Assembly: GCA_015180985.1 (NCBI GenBank) | Contig: CP054185.1 | Coordinates: 1,667,001-1,731,000 of the forward strand | Reading direction: 5' to 3' | DNA length: 64,000 nucleotides | From: Flammeovirgaceae bacterium | Lineage (GTDB): Bacteria; Bacteroidota; Bacteroidia; Cytophagales; Cyclobacteriaceae | The notes under the pieces: model-generated | Told to the model about the DNA's origin: nothing | What the model saw: the letters and a program-made list of their open reading frames with translations, nothing else | The model's database searches: none | Program-made: the position numbers and the translations under genes | Part shown: positions 43,246 to 50,690 of the stretch, in pieces | Layout: each line of letters opens with the position of its first letter | Position numbering within the stretch: the first letter of the stretch is position 1

Positions 43246-44267
43246 GGATATTATTGCTACCGGTTCTTGTATTCCTGGGGGGTTATCCGTGCGATGGTCA
43301 GCCGGCTGACTCATTGCGTGCTTATTACATTCAGGAGTACCCCGACCACTTTTTTATCTGGCCCGTATTAAAACAACGGTCGCTAACGTTTGATATACAG
43401 GATAAGCAAGAAAACAAACGTAAAGTTGAATTTATTCCGAACAACAAGTTCACCTTGGGTGCCGGCTTTTATGTATTTGATTTGGGTTTTGAAGTTACGT
43501 TTGCCATACCCCTTGCTGAAAACAGTAAATCCATTTATGGAGAATCGACTGGGCGCGACCTGCAACTTAATATTCTTTCGAAAAAATGGGGCGCAGATAT
43601 CTATTACCAGAAATACAACGGCTTTTATATAAACGACAGTGATAACCCCGTGCCGAAAGGGCAGCCCTATCCGCAACGTTCTGATTTGGTTACCCGCAAC
43701 TTTGGTGCTTCGGGTGTTTACATCTTTAACCACCGCAAGTTTTCCCTCCGGTCCTCATTTACCTATGCCGAAAGGCAGTTGCGAAGCAAAGGATCTTGGC
43801 TGCTGTACGGAACAATAAACTCATTTAAGGTTACGGCCGACTCGGCCCTGCTGGATCCGGCCGTTCAGGATGTGGTGGGTACCGGTTCAGGTTTTCGGTC
43901 ACTTCGGTATACTACGGTAAGCGTAGCGCCTGGTTATTCATACAACCTGGTGTGGCGTAAATTTTTTCTTAATGCAACGGTGGCGCTGGGCCCGGCTCAT
44001 CATTGGATAAATTATGAAGAAGAATCCGGTCCGAAACGCGATGACATTAGTATTAACAGCACCGGTATAGCCCGGTTTGCGGTTGGATACAACAGTAACC
44101 GTTTCTTTGGCGGTTTCGGTTTTTCAGCTCAGACACGCATTGTAAAGTTCGAAGAGGTACGGGTTTCCAATTCTACCAACTTGTTTAAATTACTGGTTGG
44201 GTACCGGTTCAGGGAGTTCGGTATTCTTAAAAAAAGAGTTTGGGATGTAAACCCGTTGAAGTTTTAA
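43242..44267 (+). CDS. DUF4421 outer-membrane beta-barrel protein
   Basis: 341 residues with an N-terminal signal peptide (RILLLPVLVFLGGYPCDGQ). The mature protein is an array of amphipathic strands with many aromatics, 'FGASGVYIFNHRKFSLRSSFTYAERQLRSKGSWLLYGTI', which matches the DUF4421 family of Bacteroidota, predicted outer-membrane barrels of unknown function. The start is TTG at 43242, overlapping the hslU stop by 4 bases (TTGA); no ATG exists before the signal peptide. The 3' end overlaps the convergent SixA-like gene by 4 bases. Location at the end of a lon-porQ-hslU unit suggests an envelope role, but nothing more specific. Confidence 0.85.
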   Translation: MRILLLPVLVFLGGYPCDGQPADSLRAYYIQEYPDHFFIWPVLKQRSLTFDIQDKQENKRKVEFIPNNKFTLGAGFYVFDLGFEVTFAIPLAENSKSIYGESTGRDLQLNILSKKWGADIYYQKYNGFYINDSDNPVPKGQPYPQRSDLVTRNFGASGVYIFNHRKFSLRSSFTYAERQLRSKGSWLLYGTINSFKVTADSALLDPAVQDVVGTGSGFRSLRYTTVSVAPGYSYNLVWRKFFLNATVALGPAHHWINYEEESGPKRDDISINSTGIARFAVGYNSNRFFGGFGFSAQTRIVKFEEVRVSNSTNLFKLLVGYRFREFGILKKRVWDVNPLKF

Positions 44268-44758
44268 TCAGCGTTTTTTGGGAAATCAATAAACAGTAAT
44301 TCGCTGTTGCCGGTTTCGATATCCTTCCACGTGTCGGTAAGGAAGCGGGCAGCTACCACACCGCAGGTGGGTAGGTTATCCAGGTTTGCGTGCATTACCT
44401 CGTTTACAAAATCAGTAAGACCCGGGTTGTGCCCGAACAGCATAACAGCATCGTATTTATTATTGAGGTTTTGTGTGATATCCAGAATAGTTTCAGAGTC
44501 TGCGTGATAGAGTCGTTTGTCGGTTTTTATTTTTTCTTCATCATAACCGATTTCCCTGCCGATTCGTTTAGCTGTTGCAAGTGCCCGCTTAGCCGGGCTG
44601 CTCAGCAGCAGCCCGGGATTAATGCTGCGTTCTTTTAAACGCTTACCCATGCGCGGAGCGTCTCGTTTACCCCGGTCGTTCAACGGTCTGTCAAAATCAT
44701 TTTGCAGAGGATCGTCCCAACTGGACTTGGCATGCCGTACAATGTATAGTGTTTTCAT
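44264..44758 (-). CDS. SixA-like histidine phosphatase
   Basis: 164 residues from the ATG at 44758, chosen because the family begins MKTLYIVRHAKSSW. The RHG motif (His near residue 9) is the phospho-acceptor, and FGHNPGL near 112 supplies the second catalytic histidine. SixA removes phosphate from phosphohistidine in proteins, for example phosphorelay or PTS components. A promoter box lies just upstream, at 44775-44768. It diverges from the LpxL-like gene. The alternative is a small phosphoglycerate-mutase-like phosphatase acting on metabolites. Confidence 0.9.
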   Translation of the reverse strand: MKTLYIVRHAKSSWDDPLQNDFDRPLNDRGKRDAPRMGKRLKERSINPGLLLSSPAKRALATAKRIGREIGYDEEKIKTDKRLYHADSETILDITQNLNNKYDAVMLFGHNPGLTDFVNEVMHANLDNLPTCGVVAARFLTDTWKDIETGNSELLFIDFPKNAD

Positions 44759-44767
44759 CTCCTTATT

Positions 44768-44775
44768 CAAAGGTA
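44768..44775 (-). promoter_or_regulatory. SixA-like gene -7 box
   Basis: TACCTTTG on the minus strand (44775 to 44768), an exact TAnnTTTG match, 9 bases before the ATG at 44758. Transcription would start close to the start codon. It faces away from the box at 44797-44804, giving divergent, tightly packed promoters. Confidence 0.55.
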
Positions 44776-44796
44776 AACACCTGGTTGCAATTCTGC

Positions 44797-44804
44797 TATC
44801 TTTG
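44797..44804 (+). promoter_or_regulatory. LpxL-like gene -7 box
   Basis: TATCTTTG (44797-44804), an exact TAnnTTTG match, 7 bases before the ATG at 44812. This supports the ATG at 44812 over the upstream codon at 44749 and implies an almost leaderless message. Confidence 0.55.
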
Positions 44805-44811
44805 CCGCGTG

Positions 44812-45735
44812 ATGAAACGGTGGAAGAAAATACGAAGGAAAATCCGGTATACCACCATTTATGTGGTCATTCGGTTTTTGATAAGCCTGTCAGCAATTGT
44901 ACCGCGTAAAACCTGGTTAACTGTATTTGGCTTCTTTGGTAGACTTTCATTTTATCTGGCTACCCGGTCGCGCAGGATTACCATTGCCAATTTAACCATG
45001 GCCTACGGCCATGAAAAAAGCAAAGCTGAAATACACCGCCTGGCGCGAAATGTTTTTGTTATGGTAGGTAAAAATGGTGCAGACATCATCCGGTCTTATC
45101 GGGTCACATCACGCGACAGCTATGAAAAACTCCGTGTAATCCACGGTGCCGAATTTCTTCATAGAGCTTATGCAAAGGGTAAAGGTGTTATTTTTCTTAC
45201 GGCTCACCTCGGTGCGTTTGAATTGTGTGCTACAGAAATGGCCGTGCGCGGTTATAAGCCGCTGATTATCGGTACCGCCATGAAGGATAAGCGGCTTACT
45301 GAATTATTATGGCGTCAGCGAAGTAAACTGGGTGCCTCCGCTATTGAACGCGGTAAAGAAACCGTCCGTTTACTGAAAACATTGAAAGCCGGTGGCACCG
45401 TAGCCATTTTAATTGATCAGGATACACGTGTTAAAAGTGTTTTTGTTGATTTTTTCGGGAAACCCTGTGCAACTCCGGTTGGTGCAGCTGTTTTGGCGCT
45501 TAAAACCGGTGCCTCGGTAGTGCCTGTATTTTTGCACTTGCGTGACGATGGCATGCAGGAGGTTAACTGTTACCCCGAAGTTGAGTTAGTGCATACCGGG
45601 AATGAAGAACAGGATATTGTAGCCAATACTCAAAAATTTACCAACATCATTGAAGATGAGATCCGAAAATATCCGGAGCAGTGGGTGTGGATGCATGAGC
45701 GCTGGAAAACCAAACCCGGTGAAGAACTTAATTGA
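44812..45735 (+). CDS. LpxL/HtrB-family lipid A acyltransferase
   Basis: 307 residues. Basic start and one N-terminal hydrophobic helix (about 14-40), then the acyltransferase domain with HLGAFE (H-x4-E catalytic pair), 'IERGKETVRLL', AILIDQDTRVKSVFVDFFG and the C-terminal WVWMHERWKTKP, all typical of the late lipid A acyltransferase family. These enzymes add secondary acyl chains to lipid A at the inner membrane, using acyl-ACP. Bacteroidota carry only some of these enzymes, so the exact chain transferred is unknown. The 3' end is 3 bases from the convergent outer-membrane protein gene. Confidence 0.92.
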   Translation: MKRWKKIRRKIRYTTIYVVIRFLISLSAIVPRKTWLTVFGFFGRLSFYLATRSRRITIANLTMAYGHEKSKAEIHRLARNVFVMVGKNGADIIRSYRVTSRDSYEKLRVIHGAEFLHRAYAKGKGVIFLTAHLGAFELCATEMAVRGYKPLIIGTAMKDKRLTELLWRQRSKLGASAIERGKETVRLLKTLKAGGTVAILIDQDTRVKSVFVDFFGKPCATPVGAAVLALKTGASVVPVFLHLRDDGMQEVNCYPEVELVHTGNEEQDIVANTQKFTNIIEDEIRKYPEQWVWMHERWKTKPGEELN

Positions 45736-45738
45736 CTC

Positions 45739-46614
45739 TTAGTGTTTTTGAATTTTGTGCCCGGGTTCCCAGATGATCCGCATAAAAAAACTAAAGCGTT
45801 GATTTTCGCGATTAACCGGAACTCCCGTAACAATACCCATCAGAAAATTATCAGCAATACCCAACCGAATTTGCGGCCGTATCACCATATCGAAAACGGA
45901 TTTATAAAGTTGCTTGTTAAATTCAACGCCAATAAAATTGCGGGTACCGGTAATCATGTAATGAAAACTGGTGTTGATTTCATGATGGCTACGCCACTGA
46001 TTCGTTTTAAAGTCCTGTTCAAATTTCGGCCCCGTGTAGATCAATGCATGGTAATTGTTGCCAAAACGTTTGGCGGCAATAAAAAATGGATTAAAGATGT
46101 TTCCGGTAAATAACGGATTGCCAAAATTGCGAAAGGAAGAGAACTCAAATTCATGGATATACCCTAATGCCAGCGAGAGGTTGTGCTCGTCTGAAACCAG
46201 AAACGTCCATTGTGTGGCCAGTTTTAAACTTTCAAGCCGACTGGGAGGTACCGAATCACTTTCAGCACCATTTAACGGTGCAACGATTGAAATCGGCAAT
46301 TCAATTTCAAGTCCAAAACGATCCACCGGTGCAAACTCGTATTCAATTAGCGCCTGGTAAGTGTCGAATTGAACATTATCCCTGATCCCGAAACCAATGT
46401 TCCATTCCTTTTCGCCTCTGTGAGCCCCCAGGTCACGAATCAAATCAACGTAAAGAGGTTCGGCATGAAGCACCTTCGGTTTGCGGCCTTTTGATTCCTC
46501 TTCGTGTATATAGAGGCTATCCAGTTGCTGATACACCAACTTCAGGCTGTCGGTTTCCTGCGCAAGACTGATAAGCTGTTGGAGAAGGAGCAATAACAGA
46601 AGAATTTTTTTCAT
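45739..46614 (-). CDS. Putative outer-membrane protein (HAEPL-type)
   Basis: 291 residues with signal peptide 1-18 (KKILLLLLLLQQLISLAQ). A short charged helical linker (about 25-45) follows, then HAEPLYVDLIRDLGAHRGEKEWNIGFGI. The rest alternates strands with aromatics, resembling outer-membrane barrels (FEFSSFRNFGNPLFTGNIFNP, FMRIIWEPGHKI). Homologues with the HAEPL(Y)ID start occur in Bacteroidota and are of unknown function. It is monocistronic and convergent with the LpxL-like gene. Confidence 0.8.
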   Translation of the reverse strand: MKKILLLLLLLQQLISLAQETDSLKLVYQQLDSLYIHEEESKGRKPKVLHAEPLYVDLIRDLGAHRGEKEWNIGFGIRDNVQFDTYQALIEYEFAPVDRFGLEIELPISIVAPLNGAESDSVPPSRLESLKLATQWTFLVSDEHNLSLALGYIHEFEFSSFRNFGNPLFTGNIFNPFFIAAKRFGNNYHALIYTGPKFEQDFKTNQWRSHHEINTSFHYMITGTRNFIGVEFNKQLYKSVFDMVIRPQIRLGIADNFLMGIVTGVPVNRENQRFSFFMRIIWEPGHKIQKH

Positions 46615-46679
46615 GCAACCATAAAAATTTCACGGGATGCCTGAAACCGGGCATCCAGATAAAACAAAAATCATTCCTC

Positions 46680-47048
46680 TTATTTTTTAAAAATGAAATA
46701 AACCGCGAGAATAAGAAATAAAAAACCAATCAGGTGATTCCACCGGAACGTTTCGTTTTTGAAAAGCAACAGCGAAAATCCGACGAAAACCACCAGCGTG
46801 ATAACCTCCTGAATGACCTTGAGTTGTACCAGCGAAAACGGACCACCATAGGCCTTAAACCCAATGCGGTTAGCAGGCACCTGCAGCAGGTACTCGAAGA
46901 ACGCAATGCCCCAACTGATGAGGATAATGGTAAGCAACGGCAGGTTCTGGCTCCATTTCATTTCCTTAAACTTCAGGTGGCCATACCAGGCCAACGTCAT
47001 AAACGCATTGGAAAGAATAAGTAAAGTAATCGTTAGTGTTCCTTTCAT
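46680..47048 (-). CDS. DUF486/DMT-family small membrane protein
   Basis: 122 residues with four hydrophobic segments: about 4-22, 36-54, 80-96 and 103-120. The sequence TLLILSNAFMTLAWYGHLK, then SWGIAFFEYLLQVPANRIG, fits the DUF486 family of small transporter-like proteins distantly related to the drug/metabolite superfamily. Function is unknown. The neighbouring gene on the same strand, the zinc-ribbon protein at 47.1-47.3 kb, lies 15 bases upstream, so they are probably one operon. Confidence 0.88.
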   Translation of the reverse strand: MKGTLTITLLILSNAFMTLAWYGHLKFKEMKWSQNLPLLTIILISWGIAFFEYLLQVPANRIGFKAYGGPFSLVQLKVIQEVITLVVFVGFSLLLFKNETFRWNHLIGFLFLILAVYFIFKK

Positions 47049-47063
47049 GTTAATGTGATAAGG

Positions 47064-47321
47064 TTAGTATTTTTTGAGTTTGCGGGCCCATGCCTGGCCT
47101 TGTTTAAGACGTTCAAGTTCTCCGTTTTTAATAAGCGAAGCCAGGCGTTCATTCAACGGGCCTTTCGAGGTTAAATGGTACTGGCCACATTCTTCGCATG
47201 GGTAAAACGTTACCGGGCCGTTGGCCCGTTCATATGCGAAGTGAATGTGGGCTTCCAACAAGGCCTCCTCCGCCAGAGCGGCAGTGGCATATGATCGTTT
47301 TCCGCTGGTACATTTTTGCAT
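47064..47321 (-). CDS. Small zinc-ribbon-like protein
   Basis: 85 residues. The N-terminal part (KRSYATAALAEEALLEAHIHF) is helical, the middle has the motif FYPCEECGQYHLTSKG, and the C-terminal helix is basic (LERLKQGQAWARKLKKY). CxxC and downstream His form a plausible half zinc site. The C-x2-C-G-x-(Y/W)-H-L-(T/S) motif recurs in small Bacteroidota proteins of unknown function. It is followed by the DUF486 gene after 15 bases. Confidence 0.75.
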   Translation of the reverse strand: MQKCTSGKRSYATAALAEEALLEAHIHFAYERANGPVTFYPCEECGQYHLTSKGPLNERLASLIKNGELERLKQGQAWARKLKKY

Positions 47322-47432
47322 TAATGCGAAGGTAATAAATACCGCTAAGTGGTGGAATGGCTGCGTTTCACAGCCAATGTGTTAAACCTTTTACGATGCC
47401 GGTCATCTAAGAAACAGATAAACAAGAGGGTT

Positions 47433-47840
47433 ATGAAAAATGTAGTAGCAGCAATCTTCATCGGGATGATGAGCATTGCAACTGAAGTAACCGCCCAGTT
47501 GAGACCGGGTGTTGACCAACGTCAGGCCGTATTGAATGCACAGCAGGTCCGCTTACGCCAGGCCGCTGTAAATCCTCAAAGGATTGAGCAGCTGCGCATA
47601 AGCCAGCAGCGGGTTGAGCAACTAAGGATTAAGCAGGCGCGCATCAAACACGAACGAATTAAAAATCACCGCATTAAACAAGCCCGGATAAAACATGCCC
47701 GCATTAAAGAGATTCGCGAAGATGCTGCCGATGAACTGGGCAACCAGCACCCCAGGCGCAGGTATTTTCATATGATGAAGAGAAAGCGCACGGCCGGGCA
47801 ATTCAATTCAGAGAATCCCCCCTTCTTCGGAAATCAGTGA
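47433..47840 (+). CDS. Secreted basic protein with pentapeptide RI-x3 tandem repeat
   Basis: 135 residues from the ATG at 47433, chosen because the signal peptide (KNVVAAIFIGMMSIATEVTA) follows it and a purine-rich GAGGG lies just before. Residues 50-94 are nine in-phase pentads R-(I/V)-x-x-x (RIEQL, RISQQ, RVEQL, RIKQA, RIKHE, RIKNH, RIKQA, RIKHA, RIKEI). Arg/Ile every five residues does not suit a heptad coiled coil. It is a highly basic secreted protein of unrecognised family. The tail is His/Arg/Lys-rich (HPRRRYFHMMKRKR) and could bind nucleic acid, lipid or polyanions. A terminator follows. Confidence 0.75.
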   Translation: MKNVVAAIFIGMMSIATEVTAQLRPGVDQRQAVLNAQQVRLRQAAVNPQRIEQLRISQQRVEQLRIKQARIKHERIKNHRIKQARIKHARIKEIREDAADELGNQHPRRRYFHMMKRKRTAGQFNSENPPFFGNQ

Positions 47841-47861
47841 AAGACGGAGCGAATTAAAATG

Positions 47862-47889
47862 AGCGGACGGTTACCGTCCGCTTTTTTTG
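47862..47889 (+). terminator. Intrinsic terminator
   Basis: A 9-bp stem (47862-47870 with 47874-47882, loop TTA), GC-rich (GCGGACGG), followed by a run of T. It ends the RI-x3 repeat gene, 21 bases after its stop. Confidence 0.9.
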
Positions 47890-47971
47890 TGATATACCGG
47901 TCGGCCCCGCTAGACATGTATAAGGCAAATTGCTTAAAATTGCTCATCAGTAATTATACGCATTGGCTGGT

Positions 47972-49939
47972 ATGATTTTTTTACTGCGGGTAATACGCCT
48001 GATAGTATTAAGTTTCATTCTGTTCTCCGGAGTTTTGGCACAGCCGGCAAAAACAGATAGCTTAAAACGCATTACAGAAACCGCTACTAATGATTCAATA
48101 AAAGTCAGTGCGTTGCTCCAACTGGCTTTTCAATCCATTTTTAACGACTCCAAAACGGCATGGCAACAGATGGAGGAAGCACATCGGCTGCTTGAAAAGA
48201 CGAAATCCTACCCCTACCTTGAAACACATGCCCGGTATGTTAAAGCCGTGTATTATGATGTTACAGGAACTGCCGATTCAGCACGATTTTATTTTGAAAG
48301 CGGCCTTGAAAAAACCCGTTCGCATGGTTTTACCGATTTGGAAGTTAAATTCCTCAACGGCCTGGGCCTCAACAACTGGAATCGCGGACACTACCAAACG
48401 GCACTCGATTTATTTCTTCAGGTAAACAAGCAAAATCAATTATTAGATAAATCCAAACAAATACCCCAAAGTACACCGCTTAATAACATCGGGTTAATTT
48501 ACCAGGAACTGGGCCTATACGAAAAGGCGCTTGAGTATCACCGGAAGGCACTGGAAATCCGGTTGCGCGATGCCGCCCTGCTGGCACAGGCAGCCACTTC
48601 GTATAACAACATTGGCATCTGCCTGTATCATCTGAAAAAATATGAAGAAGCGGAAGGAATTTACCGTACAGGCCTGGCGCTGGCCCGCGAACATAAATTC
48701 CTGCGGCAGTATTACGACCTGGCCGGCAACATGGCCAATACACTTGCCGCATTGAACCGATACGAAGAAGCCCAGCGGTTTAATCTTGAAATCATTAACC
48801 ATGATCCTTCCATTAAACTGCCTGATAAGTTTTTGATGAACATCCGCTCGGCTGCAGCCGGAATTTATCTGAATATGGGTAAACCCGATGCGGCTTTGCC
48901 GCTTATTGAAAACGGCCTGGCATTAATCAGCCAAAAGCCCGAATTGGAATTTTATGCTCCCGACCTGTACCGATATGCTTCGGCCTATTATTACAGGCGT
49001 GGCGATGCGCAAAAGGGAAGGGAGTATGGCAATAAACAGCAGGAGATACTGGAGCAACGCTTTTCAAAGCGCAATGCCGAAAGCCTGGCCGAAATGGAAA
49101 TAAAATACCAAACCGCTGAAAAAGAGCGTAAGATACTTGATCAGCAACTGGTGATTGAACACGGCAACCTGCTGCTGGCACGCCAGCGCAGCCAGAATAT
49201 TATGCTGGTTGGTGCCCTGATTGTGCTGGCTTTGTTAACCGGTATCGGCTACATTTATTTTCGTACACGGCAAAAAGTACGCGAGCAGCAATTGTTGCTT
49301 AGCGAAAAGCAACAGCGTTTACAGGCGGTGCTGCAGGCAACCGAAGAGGAGCGCCAGCGCATTGCCCGCGACTTACACGATGGAATCGGCCAGCAGTTAA
49401 GCGGGGCTATTATGCAACTGGAGTCGGTATTGCATAATAATGATCAGGGTACATCACAAGCGCACATCAGCCTGCTGGTTGAAAACCTACGTAAAACATC
49501 TTCCGAGGTGCGCACACTATCTCATCAGATGATGCCCCGATCGCTTACCGAACTGGGGCTGGTGCCGGCCATCAGCGATTTACTGAACCGTACTTTTTCC
49601 GGAACTTCCGTTCAGTGTTCGTTTCATCACTACCAGGCAGAGGAGCGATTTAACGCTCAAACCGAATTAACTCTGTTTCGGGTGGTGCAGGAATTGGTAA
49701 ACAACATCATCCGGCACGCCCAAGCGCATAATGTGTCGGTTAACCTCCTGCGCATGAAGGACAAACTACGTTTAACGGTTGAAGATGACGGAATAGGCTT
49801 TAAGGAAAACACGGTAAATAATGGTTACGGTTTGATGAATATCCGCAGTCGTTTAGAAGGTGTAAACGGTACGGTTCTTTTCGAACGAAACGGCCATGCC
49901 GGCACGCTGGTTACTGTTACCATACCGGTTACTAATTAA
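47972..49939 (+). CDS. TPR-containing sensor histidine kinase (HisKA_3 type)
   Basis: 655 residues from the ATG at 47972; a TTG three codons earlier is possible. Signal/anchor (IFLLRVIRLIVLSFILFSG). Periplasmic TPR array (about 40-365), second membrane helix near 410-430, coiled coil (430-460), then the HisKA_3 dimerisation/phospho-acceptor domain with His469 in RIARDLHDGIGQQLSGAI, and an HATPase domain (about 550-655; ELVNNIIRHA, EDDGIGF, GYGLMNIRSRLE). This is the NarX/DegS-like type and pairs with LuxR-type regulators. It is followed 2 bases later by exactly such a regulator. Confidence 0.95.
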   Translation: MIFLLRVIRLIVLSFILFSGVLAQPAKTDSLKRITETATNDSIKVSALLQLAFQSIFNDSKTAWQQMEEAHRLLEKTKSYPYLETHARYVKAVYYDVTGTADSARFYFESGLEKTRSHGFTDLEVKFLNGLGLNNWNRGHYQTALDLFLQVNKQNQLLDKSKQIPQSTPLNNIGLIYQELGLYEKALEYHRKALEIRLRDAALLAQAATSYNNIGICLYHLKKYEEAEGIYRTGLALAREHKFLRQYYDLAGNMANTLAALNRYEEAQRFNLEIINHDPSIKLPDKFLMNIRSAAAGIYLNMGKPDAALPLIENGLALISQKPELEFYAPDLYRYASAYYYRRGDAQKGREYGNKQQEILEQRFSKRNAESLAEMEIKYQTAEKERKILDQQLVIEHGNLLLARQRSQNIMLVGALIVLALLTGIGYIYFRTRQKVREQQLLLSEKQQRLQAVLQATEEERQRIARDLHDGIGQQLSGAIMQLESVLHNNDQGTSQAHISLLVENLRKTSSEVRTLSHQMMPRSLTELGLVPAISDLLNRTFSGTSVQCSFHHYQAEERFNAQTELTLFRVVQELVNNIIRHAQAHNVSVNLLRMKDKLRLTVEDDGIGFKENTVNNGYGLMNIRSRLEGVNGTVLFERNGHAGTLVTVTIPVTN

Positions 49940-49941
49940 CT

Positions 49942-50592
49942 ATGGAAAAAGGTACCCTTTACCTGGTAGATGATCATCAATTGGTTATTGATGGCATTAT
50001 CGCGTTGGTTGAAGGAAGTGGAGAATGGAAAGTAATCGGGTATGCCAATTCGGGTGAGGAAGCCCTCCGGAAAATCCCGATACTGAAGCCGGATATCATT
50101 TTAATGGATCTGGAAATGCCCCGGATGAACGGCCTGCAGTGCACCGAAAAACTACTCGCACATAATCCGCAGGCTAAAGTTGTTATCCTAACCTTTCATC
50201 AGGAAAAGGCCCTTGTACAGAAGATGGTTAAAATGGGGGTGAGCGGCTACATCATGAAAAATGCACCCCGGCAGGAGTTTCTTACCGGGTTGCAACTGGT
50301 TAGGCAGGGTGGTAAATTTTATTCCAGCCAACTTACCGAATCCATGCTCGAAGTAAACCCGCTCGCAGTCCGCAAGGAGTCGAACATAAAATTACTTGCT
50401 CTACTCAGTCAGCGCGAGCGCGAGGTACTGAAACTGATAGCCGAGGGTATATCCAGCAAATCGATAGCTGAAAAATTAAACCTCTCGCCCGCAACAGTAG
50501 AAACCCACCGTAAAAACCTGTTGAAGAAACTCAATGCCCGCAATTCGGCCGCACTCATCCGCATGGCCCTGACAGAAGGTCTGCTCGACTGA
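49942..50592 (+). CDS. LuxR-type response regulator (NarL/FixJ family)
   Basis: 216 residues. Receiver domain 1-125 with phospho-acceptor Asp56 (ILMDLEMPRMNG), acidic pair Asp10/Asp11 and the conserved Lys in YIMKNAP. C-terminal LuxR helix-turn-helix (about 150-210; LSQREREVLKLIAEGISSKSIAEKLNLSPATVETHRKNLLKKL). Two bases separate it from its cognate kinase. The next gene, the beta-propeller protein at 50.7 kb, is a plausible target because a strong dyad lies in its leader, but that link is inferred. Confidence 0.95.
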   Translation: MEKGTLYLVDDHQLVIDGIIALVEGSGEWKVIGYANSGEEALRKIPILKPDIILMDLEMPRMNGLQCTEKLLAHNPQAKVVILTFHQEKALVQKMVKMGVSGYIMKNAPRQEFLTGLQLVRQGGKFYSSQLTESMLEVNPLAVRKESNIKLLALLSQREREVLKLIAEGISSKSIAEKLNLSPATVETHRKNLLKKLNARNSAALIRMALTEGLLD

Positions 50593-50661
50593 GTTTACCG
50601 GAATTCCGGTAGCATAATCCTTATTTTCAGGTAATGCCCCGGGAGCAGGGTTAGAAGAAAT

Positions 50662-50690
50662 TGGCTTTGAAAATTTAAACCTCAAAGCCA
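50662..50690 (+). promoter_or_regulatory. Hairpin enclosing the start codon of the beta-propeller gene
   Basis: TGGCTTTGA (50662-50670) and TCAAAGCCA (50682-50690) form a perfect 9-bp inverted repeat with an 11-base AT-rich loop. The last A of the second arm is the A of the ATG at 50690. In the mRNA the start codon is thus at the base of a stable hairpin. It could be a translational switch or an operator for the adjacent regulator. Confidence 0.55.
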
